From contig CAYMPR010000017.1 of NCBI GenBank assembly GCA_964392385.1, positions 1 through 20,557 on the forward strand: 20,557 nt of DNA, written 5' to 3'. Source of the DNA: MWEH01 sp964392385 (GTDB lineage: Bacteria > Bacillota > Clostridia > Christensenellales > DTU072). Positions 18,001-20,557 of the stretch are shown here, one piece after another. The notes under the pieces were generated by a model. It made no database searches and was not told where the DNA came from. It worked only from the letters and a program-made list of their open reading frames with translations. The translations under genes were made by a program, and so were the position numbers. Position 1 is the first letter of the stretch. Each line of letters opens with the position of its first letter.

Positions 18001-20557
18001 TTAGCGCTGGAACTAGCAATTCAGTGGTGAACACAACAGCTCCTGCGCAGATATCCTTATTTGCAAATGATGTTGCAATGGTCACTTATACTTACACTAC
18101 CGATCCATTAGGCTTTGATTACAGTGGATTATGGGGATCTTTTGTTGGGGCAGTAAATGCAGGGATATATTATTTGAAAGCGGAAATTTTAAGCGGAGAT
18201 ATTACTAACGGATATACAAACTATAATGTATGGGATAACAAGCAAGCAACTTTAACTATCAATACAGCAGCAATTACGGGTATTTCTCTTTCCGGGGGAG
18301 GAACTTATACTTACGATGGACTTGTACATGAAGTATCGCTAACTGGATCCTCCACCCAATATAGTGAATCTGTACCTTATCTATATAGTATGGTCCCGAC
18401 AGACACTGCTATAGTGTATGGAGGGGCAGTTTATGAAAATAGGGCAAAGAGTGCAGGTTTCTATGTTATCTCTGCGGTGGTAAATGGATCTTCTCAGGAT
18501 GGCTATAATCCAAATTATAAGACCCTAAACTTGTCTTCCAATCTCACAATAGAAAAAGCTGTTATGTATAACTTTACCGATAGTTCTACTCAATTCTATT
18601 TCTTGAATGAGAACATAACATATGATGGAATAACATATTTCATAAACGTAAAATACACCAACATATCCGGCCTTGCAACTAGCAATATTACAACCCTAGA
18701 TATAAGACCCGCAAATTCTACAACTTTCGCTGGAGATACCGCCCTAGTTGAATATTGGTATACGACTACATTTGGTGGAGCTTATAATACGACATTTAAT
18801 GGGGTTAAGAATGCAAATACCTATTATTTGAAATCAATTTTAAAGAATGATAATTATATTGAACAGGAATATACAGCCACTTTTGTTATTGATCAATTTG
18901 ATGCCACCGTTGTATGGGAGGGGTTCTTGGATACTTATACGTACAATGGTTTAGACCAAATCGGGAGTATCGGGGCCTATTACACCTTGGTTCCTGCTGA
19001 TGTGAGCGGAGGGGAAAGTCATCACTTTGTAACTCTATCTCTTGAGTGGTCCTCTTCTGGGAATGTAGGCACTTACGCTAGTATCGCCGCCTTTATGAGA
19101 GCTGGTTATTATATTGCATCAGTTCAAAGTGACAATCCAAATTATAATTTTGTGCATGGTACTCCTACCCAAGATTTGGATAAAGAAATAGTTATTAATA
19201 AGGCAAACGTAAATAGGTTTATGGTAAATAATACTTTGACATATGATGGATTTACCCACTATATCAGTGTTGGACCAAGCAGTATTAATCCAAGAGATGA
19301 ATATGCGACTTCTGGGACCTTATTAGGCGCAGACCAAGCTACATTTACTTATAAATACAAAACAGACCCCAACCCGTTGGTTGATTATATTGACGATTTT
19401 TCAGGCAAGAGAGATGCTGGAACCTTCTACCTAAAAGCCTTTTTATCAATCACAGCAAATGACCATGGTGGTTCTGATAACTACATTTCTTGGCCAGATG
19501 TTAATAATAGTGAATCTGATATAGCAACATTAACAATTGCGAGAAGACAACTTACAATCAGTCCTACAATTGATTGGAGTAAGATTTATGACAGCACCAC
19601 TAACTCTCCCAGCTTCAGTGCTTCTAATTTTGTTGTAAATGAATTGAGTGAAGATGAATCAACAACTCATACTGTAACAGGAAGCTACGATAACAAAAAT
19701 GTGGGAACAAATAAAACAATTATTTTTGATATAAGAGTTATATCCACCAATGAAGTAAGCAATAATTATTATGCATCTTCCGTTAATATCGGTGTAATCA
19801 CAGTTCATACACTAATAGCTACTGATCCTGTTGAAGGATGGACGATGGTCTATTCTGGATCTAATTATTTCGGAGCTGTTACAAGTTTCGAAGAAACACC
19901 TATTTTCCATGGGATATATGATGGCGATAATCTTACCGTTTCAGCTTTCTTTAATACAAAGAATGTAAGTTCTGCTGACACAATTAACTTCAGCCTTTCT
20001 GGAACAGACCAAAATAACTACTATATGGCCTCTATTAATTCGGGTGTATCCATTACTAAACTGGATGTAGATGCTTTCTGGGCAGACACTGAATTGGTAT
20101 ATGATGGAACGGTTCGTTCTTCAACCTCATATTTCAATTTGGTGGGCAATGACAGAACTATTGAAAACGATGGAAAGGCAAGCTTAATTGTTATTTTCTA
20201 CTCTGATGTGAATCATACTCCAGGCAATGAAATTTCTGAGTATCGTAATGCAGGAACTTATTATGCCTTGGCCACAATTAATCCACTCGATCAAGACTTG
20301 GGTGCGGAACCATACGTAAATAACTATAATATTACAATTTCGGAAGCTGCAGTAACATGCACAATTGCTCCTATAGCTATAGATATAGATTGGTACGGGA
20401 TAGAAGGAATCGAGTATGTATATAACGGAGAAGATTTGTTGATTTCCGATATTTACGGAACTATCACAGTAGTAGGAACAGATGTTAATATTGTTGGGAG
20501 TGCAACTGCTGAATTATCCCTAGAGGTACTCAAGGGAGGAATTCAAGTTTATGCTAT
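3..20557 (+). CDS. Giant repetitive surface protein with Ig-like MBG/YDG-type modules, internal fragment (both ends outside window)
   Basis: One reading frame (codons beginning at positions divisible by 3) is open for 6,851 codons across the window. The other two forward frames meet stops within the first 15 bases. No start can be chosen: the first in-frame Met (position 180) lies mid-module. The protein consists of about 60 modules of about 85-130 residues. They share an opening strand with V-S-W or similar, a Y-N-G or Y-D-G turn, 'GD', 'NAG-T/S-Y', 'NY', and a closing W-x-I-x-K/R. This pattern matches my knowledge of the MBG/YDG families of bacterial Ig-like repeats, usually found in exported adhesins or stalk proteins. 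I see no catalytic domain, membrane segment, coiled coil, signal peptide or sorting signal. The protein is rich in Ser, Thr, Asn, Tyr and Gly, with only 14 Cys. All Trp are TGG and no TGA occurs in frame. Role inferred: a long extracellular fibre, ligand unknown. Neighbouring genes are not visible. Confidence 0.96.
54..710 (+). repeat. Module pair a0-b0, partial third copy of the six-module block
   Basis: Two modules, a0 (54-392, 113 residues) and b0 (393-710, 106 residues), follow the tail of a truncated module at positions 3-53 that ends in 'TIGKR'. Module a0 has 'VSGIY', 'AGGYDEI', 'GTLTTND', 'NAGTYS' and a closing F-I-I-N-Q-K. Module b0 has 'FTYNG', 'LDGKVY', 'NLNIQKNA' and closes W-K-I-N-P. 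Both align well with a'-b' at 5484-6146 and less closely with a-b at 1326-1982. Here b0 is followed directly by module e, with no c-d pair. The left edge therefore probably cuts another copy of the e-f-a-b series, whose e and f would lie upstream. Confidence 0.85.
711..2555 (+). repeat. Six-module block e-f-a-b-c-d, copy 1 (615 residues)
   Basis: Module limits, placed after each closing W/F-x-I motif, are e 711-983, f 984-1325, a 1326-1661, b 1662-1982, c 1983-2294 and d 2295-2555. Landmarks are 'YSGDINKT' and 'NSNYTLTG' in e; 'VYNGTEQG' in f; 'VSGIY' and a closing F-V-I-N-K-K in a; 'SSDGKVY' and 'RRNAGSYSST' in b; 'DSNGNTGATCNY' in c; and 'VSLTWG', 'LGGASAGNYS' and W-E-I-T in d. The same order with the same landmarks returns at 4848-6746. 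The two copies clearly share ancestry at the protein level but differ at many synonymous sites. Confidence 0.85.
2556..4847 (+). repeat. Seven single Ig-like modules between the two six-module blocks
   Basis: Modules lie at 2556-2921, 2922-3308, 3309-3578, 3579-3902, 3903-4208, 4209-4550 and 4551-4847. All keep the general plan: a Y-N-G/Y-D-G turn, 'SGD' or a variant, N-A-x-x-Y, NY and a closing I-x-K or W-x-I-N-P. The first two are the longest (122 and 129 residues) and carry insertions between the turn and the closing strands. The module at 2922 and the one at 4209 share an unusual opening: 'EKYTTGSRISAYNYTY' against 'EVYTTGMRLSEYNYTY'. That makes them a diverged pair. The others do not pair obviously with each other. 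Confidence 0.8.
4848..6746 (+). repeat. Six-module block e-f-a-b-c-d, copy 2 (633 residues)
   Basis: Module limits are e' 4848-5120, f' 5121-5483, a' 5484-5825, b' 5826-6146, c' 6147-6491 and d' 6492-6746. Shared landmarks with copy 1 are 'YSGDVNKT' and 'NANYTLSG' in e', 'SDGLVY' and 'NIQKNAGSY' in b', 'DSNGNSSSGADCNY' in c', and 'ISLTWG', 'VSNLISGD' and 'LGGASADNY' in d'. Modules a'-b' look closer to a0-b0 at the left edge ('AGGYDEI', 'GTLTTND', 'LNIQKNA') than to a-b of copy 1. The offset from copy 1 grows from 4,137 to about 4,190 bases through small in-frame length differences in f and c. Confidence 0.85.
6747..8048 (+). repeat. Four single Ig-like modules
   Basis: Modules lie at 6747-7127, 7128-7457, 7458-7751 and 7752-8048. 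The first (127 residues) is enlarged by an insertion rich in Trp, Tyr and Ser between its 'SGDSVTF' strand and 'NYYAVTISG'. The second ('HGKTLSVSGIVSGD', closing F-T-I-D-P) belongs to the same subclass as the a modules and the w modules further right. The third has 'SGTRVATNAS' and closes W-S-I-S-K-R. The fourth is the most diverged, with 'VRYDGTG', 'INVGQYYVQV' and a closing F-K-I-M-P-R, and it leads into the atypical central segment. Confidence 0.8.
8049..8762 (+). other. Atypical central segment of the giant protein, part 1
   Basis: These 238 residues do not follow the standard module plan. They have no Y-N-G...NAG-Y...W-x-I series except a weak 'HAGKYWLVLEIDGTNAANYVF' near 8561-8622. They contain a Cys-Thr-Cys at 8268-8276, the first copy of the GDGTDG repeat (8322-8459), a stretch rich in Asn, Asp and Pro around 8487-8550, and a Pro/Thr-rich linker at about 8694-8757. 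Possible readings are a separate folded domain, a much diverged MBG module with an insertion, or a flexible joint in the fibre. I do not recognise a named family. Confidence 0.6.
8322..8459 (+). repeat. GDGTDG repeat, copy 1 (46 residues)
   Basis: The copy begins 'YYSD', has 'GTLSLSH' in the middle and ends 'SFVGDGTDGILGQTYYIA'. The same pattern, YYSD..L....GT....H, a variable stretch, SF.GDGTDG.LG.TYY, occurs at 9396-9530 and 9600-9737. The closely spaced Asp residues (D-G-T-D-G) resemble calcium-binding loops in general form, but ion binding is only a guess. This copy alone carries H-E-I-V-H, discussed among the rejected observations. Confidence 0.75.
8763..9110 (+). other. Diverged beta-rich module
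   Basis: This 116-residue module has the general plan in weakened form. It opens with a hydrophobic strand (TLKIRYVLTFTI). Then come 'ETFNGEGYDPSPTFTG' in the turn position, 'IRNSGLYRIDF' in place of NAG-x-Y, and a closing strand 'YTLTILPK'. The closing strand resembles the 'TLTI-x-K' ends of the right-hand modules rather than W-x-I. A Gly/Ser-rich loop with Asp-Cys-Asp sits at about 9030-9056. It probably belongs to the same fold family, but I cannot place it in any subclass seen elsewhere in the window. Confidence 0.55.
9111..9395 (+). other. YDG-type module 1
   Basis: This module (about 95 residues) contains 'KVYDGTNSYTG' at 9153-9185. It then has 'GTDISLYSI', 'SENVATATNVTFGLTGSDS' and 'ENYVL'. 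K-V-Y-D-G-T followed by a N-V-x-T/N-V-T segment and NY is the hallmark, as I know it, of the YDG family of bacterial surface-protein repeats. A second module of this kind sits at 19548-19805. It is embedded in the central segment between the first GDGTDG repeat and the other two. Confidence 0.7.
9396..9530 (+). repeat. GDGTDG repeat, copy 2 (45 residues)
   Basis: The copy runs from 'YYSDDTL' through 'VGTTTVSH' to 'SFDGDGTDGTLGITYYF'. It aligns with the copies at 8322 and 9600. The GDGTDGTLGITYY stretch is the same peptide as in copy 3 but is encoded with at least six synonymous differences in 13 codons. The preceding base context (D-G-D-G-T-D-G) makes this copy the most Asp-rich of the three. 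Confidence 0.8.
9531..9599 (+). other. Short spacer between GDGTDG repeats 2 and 3
   Basis: Twenty-three residues, including 'YESSVYFGEYVSVV', separate the second and third GDGTDG repeats. After copy 3, the matching stretch (9738-9812) carries 'DDCLMVYSMDYPNNPS' before the standard modules resume at 9813. I see no recognisable motif in either spacer. Confidence 0.5.
9600..9737 (+). repeat. GDGTDG repeat, copy 3 (46 residues)
   Basis: The copy runs from 'FYSDNLL' through 'EGTLTTLH' to 'SFVGDGTDGTLGITYYVA'. Two adjacent Cys residues (9678-9683) precede the SFVGDGTDG motif, and a further Cys follows at 9747. Neither of the other copies has the Cys pair. Copy 1 ends with 'ATSDAS' and this copy with 'ATDDC', so copies 1 and 3 agree over a few residues past the core. 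Confidence 0.8.
9813..11219 (+). repeat. Five single Ig-like modules
   Basis: Modules lie at 9813-10061, 10062-10388, 10389-10679, 10680-10970 and 10971-11219. The second and third look like a diverged a-b pair. The second has 'FGKTLSVSGVVTGDD' and closes F-E-I-T-K-K, as the a modules do with Phe. The third has 'YSDGLVYTTDAS', matching the 'SDGLVYSVDAAS' of b'. The first and last are the shortest standard form (83 residues), with 'TYTYDSSSH' and 'LVYNGSSQTV' turns and closing W-A-I-V-K-K and W-S-I-S-A-K. The fourth has 'FTYDGQNHGV', 'SGIISGDSV' and 'KNAGTYSISV' and closes W-T-I-D-K-R. Confidence 0.8.
11220..12377 (+). repeat. Four-module unit w-x-y-z, copy 1 (386 residues)
   Basis: Module limits are w1 11220-11546, x1 11547-11816, y1 11817-12086 and z1 12087-12377. 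Landmarks are 'GKTLTVSGIIGADV' and a closing F-T-I-Q-R-K in w1; 'FTYDRSNHTVEATIS' and W-V-I-D-Q in x1; 'TVTISWTTTLSYVYN', 'NNSNYTLSG' and W-T-I-T-K-A in y1; and 'VTYDGNSHSITV', 'TQYGDAISV', 'EITPYGG', 'GNSATNVHIYSG' and 'ASLTINQK' in z1. The next four modules repeat this order directly, so this is a tandem duplication of four modules. Confidence 0.88.
12378..13586 (+). repeat. Four-module unit w-x-y-z, copy 2 (403 residues)
   Basis: Module limits are w2 12378-12689, x2 12690-12986, y2 12987-13265 and z2 13266-13586. Shared landmarks with copy 1 are 'GIVGADVV' and a closing F-E-I-T-P in w2; 'YTYDGSAKTVRASIS' in x2; 'SVSVSWTGSTTYVYN', 'GNSNYTL' and W-E-I-T-K-A in y2; and 'VTYDALVHPITL', 'TQFGDAITI', 'MITPYGG', 'GNSATDVHMYSG' and 'ASLTISQR' in z2. 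Module z2 carries about ten extra residues before TQFGD. The y-z half is clearly more similar between copies than the w-x half. Confidence 0.88.
13587..13859 (+). other. Single Ig-like module at the junction of the two tandem arrays
   Basis: This 91-residue module has 'ETYKGTEYSID' in the turn position, 'VGHTITLSQ', 'ALNAGVYTVVTTA', 'NTNYATL' and a closing 'SVLTINK'. It lacks the Trp of the opening and closing strands seen to the left. From here to the right edge the closing strand is nearly always of the T-I-x-K type without Trp. It is not part of either the w-x-y-z pair or the p-q-r-s array. Confidence 0.7.
13860..14813 (+). repeat. p-q-r-s array, unit 1 (p-r-s, q missing)
   Basis: Module limits are p1 13860-14213, r1 14214-14534 and s1 14535-14813. 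Module p1 ends 'YNGVKDSDTYYLELTIEDQ', NYI and 'TLTIDKK', the p pattern of later units. Module r1 has 'VAYVYTQDPLGFAYGG', 'KNAGTYYIKATI' and 'SVMVNPA'. Module s1 has 'ITGITLAGGGTYVYDG', 'TQYSETV' and 'KNAGSYVVYAYVN'. The q module expected between p1 and r1 is absent, with p1 joined directly to r1 in frame. Either q was lost here or the array grew from a q-less ancestor. Confidence 0.8.
14814..16076 (+). repeat. p-q-r-s array, unit 2 (421 residues)
   Basis: Module limits are p2 14814-15152, q2 15153-15425, r2 15426-15791 and s2 15792-16076. Landmarks are 'MTYDSYTHYVNV' and 'KNAGTYYLQATLNNSNY' in p2; 'NWTGTGSTYTYNGFDQ' and 'MNAGYYEV' in q2; 'RYISAGISDSV' and 'AVNAGSYSL' in r2; and 'LNISLSG', 'TYDGGEH' and 'TQYGDAISV' in s2. 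Module r2 is 122 residues against 106-109 in r1, r3 and r4. Extra residues ('IIDGEAVAYNPVSHDG') sit where the others read 'DPLGFDY' or similar. Confidence 0.88.
16077..17306 (+). repeat. p-q-r-s array, unit 3 (410 residues)
   Basis: Module limits are p3 16077-16430, q3 16431-16712, r3 16713-17030 and s3 17031-17306. Landmarks are 'MYNLTDTSTDFYF', 'THYINVMM', 'SLVSGGPY' and 'KNAGTYYLEATISNSNY' in p3; 'TVTWDG', 'EYTYSGFEQ' and 'KNAGYYQV' in q3; 'YHFISAGTSASVV', 'TTDPSGFGYLGTWDPF' and 'VGTYYLKG' in r3; and 'ISNITLSGLTVTYDG' and 'KSAGSYTIYAYVN' in s3. Module p3 carries a short Asp/Pro-rich insertion (EDDPLDP) at about 16128-16148 before its Y-Y-D-G turn. Confidence 0.88.
17307..18557 (+). repeat. 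p-q-r-s array, unit 4 (417 residues)
   Basis: Module limits are p4 17307-17648, q4 17649-17939, r4 17940-18266 and s4 18267-18557. Landmarks are 'MYNNTDSSTNFYF', 'SLISGGPYNSVF' and 'GTYYLEATMSNSNY' in p4; 'LVWSGDLATYTYNGFDQ' and 'TAGYYLFEA' in q4; 'THYISAGTSNSVV', 'TTDPLGFDYSGLW' and 'AVNAGIYYLKA' in r4; and 'ITGISLSGGGTYTYDG' and 'TQYSESV' in s4. Modules s4 and s1 share 'ITGI-S/T-L-S/A-GGGTY' almost exactly although they lie 3.7 kb apart. That hints at exchange or duplication between those positions. Confidence 0.88.
18558..19547 (+). repeat. p-q-r-s array, unit 5 (p-q-r, s missing)
   Basis: Module limits are p5 18558-18896, q5 18897-19202 and r5 19203-19547. Landmarks are 'MYNFTDSSTQFYF', 'ITYDGITYFINV' and 'FNGVKNANTYYL' in p5; 'TVVWEGFLDTYTYNGLDQ' and 'MRAGYYIASV' in q5; and 'LTYDGFTHYISVGPSS', 'DAGTFYLKAFL' and 'ATLTIARR' in r5. 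The s module that should follow is replaced by a YDG-type module, which ends the array. Module r5 has extra residues ('TANDHGGSD') before its NY motif. Confidence 0.85.
19548..19805 (+). other. YDG-type module 2
   Basis: The module (86 residues) begins after 'ATLTIARR' and reads 'QLTISPTIDWSKIYDSTTN', 'SYDNKNVGTNKTIIFDIRV' and 'SNNYYAS'. K-I-Y-D-S-T-T followed by N-V-G-T-N-K-T-I is close to the classical YDG-family signature (K-x-Y-D-G-T-T ... N-V-G-x-N-K). Here Ser replaces the Gly of YDG. It is a better match to that family than the module at 9111. It marks the end of the p-q-r-s array. Confidence 0.75.
19806..20372 (+). other. Two diverged Ig-like modules
   Basis: Modules lie at 19806-20060 and 20061-20372. 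The first has 'IYDGDNLTVSAFF' followed by 'TKNVSSADTINFSLSG', with NY further on, and closes 'VSITKL'. Its order, with a N-V segment before a SLSGTDQNNY stretch, is YDG-like. The second has 'LVYDGTVRSS', 'YRNAGTYYALATI', 'VNNYNITI' and a closing 'CTIAP'. It contains the only Cys (20358) found in the last 10.8 kb. Confidence 0.7.
20373..20557 (+). other. Ig-like module cut by the right edge
   Basis: The module opens 'IAIDIDWYGIEGIEYVYNG', that is, a hydrophobic strand with Trp and a Y-N-G turn in the form usual on the left side of the window. It continues with 'GTITVVGTDVNIV' to the edge, still open. The return of the Trp-containing opening suggests that more modules of the standard kind follow. 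The frame is intact at the last base. Confidence 0.75.

Noticed and set aside
13860..19547. Regular repeat spacing as a possible CRISPR or satellite array
   Set aside because: The repeat is visible in protein, not in nucleotides: units of about 1.24 kb with diverged DNA and an open frame, and no short direct repeats with spacers.
3..20557. Mycoplasma-type genetic code (TGA as Trp), considered because of the A+T-rich DNA
   Set aside because: Every Trp is TGG and no TGA occurs in frame over 6,851 codons, so there is no sign of recoding.

Overview
The whole window lies inside one giant protein-coding gene on the + strand. The frame whose codons begin at position 3 reads through 6,851 codons to the right edge with no stop. 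I translated it by hand line by line and saw no frameshift. Neither the start nor the stop codon lies in the window, so the true protein is longer than 6,851 residues. No other gene, RNA gene, mobile element, CRISPR array, promoter or terminator can be supported on either strand.

The protein is almost entirely a string of about 60 beta-rich, Ig-like modules of roughly 85-130 residues. They resemble the MBG/YDG families known from very large bacterial surface proteins. A typical module opens with a hydrophobic strand (V-S-W or similar), then a 'Y-N-G / Y-D-G' turn, often 'SGI..GD', then 'NAG-T/S-Y', 'NY', and closes with 'W-x-I-x-K/R'. The modules form higher-order units: an a-b pair (54-710); a six-module block e-f-a-b-c-d in two copies (711-2555 and 4848-6746) separated by seven single modules; four single modules (6747-8048); a different central segment (8049-9812) with three copies of a 'GDGTDG' aspartate-rich repeat and one YDG module; five single modules (9813-11219); a tandem pair of four-module units w-x-y-z (11220-13586); one single module; a tandem array of five p-q-r-s units (13860-19547, the first lacking q and the last lacking s); then a second YDG module and more single modules to the right edge.

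The organism looks bacterial: one uninterrupted 20.5-kb frame and roughly 35-45 % G+C in spot counts. All Trp codons are TGG and TGA never occurs in frame, which argues against the Mycoplasma-type code. The Ser/Thr/Asn/Tyr/Gly-rich, Cys-poor composition fits an exported surface adhesin or stalk protein, perhaps of an uncultured Gram-positive (Bacillota-like) host-associated bacterium. That placement is inference and weak. Signal peptide, anchor and any ligand-binding domain must lie outside the window.
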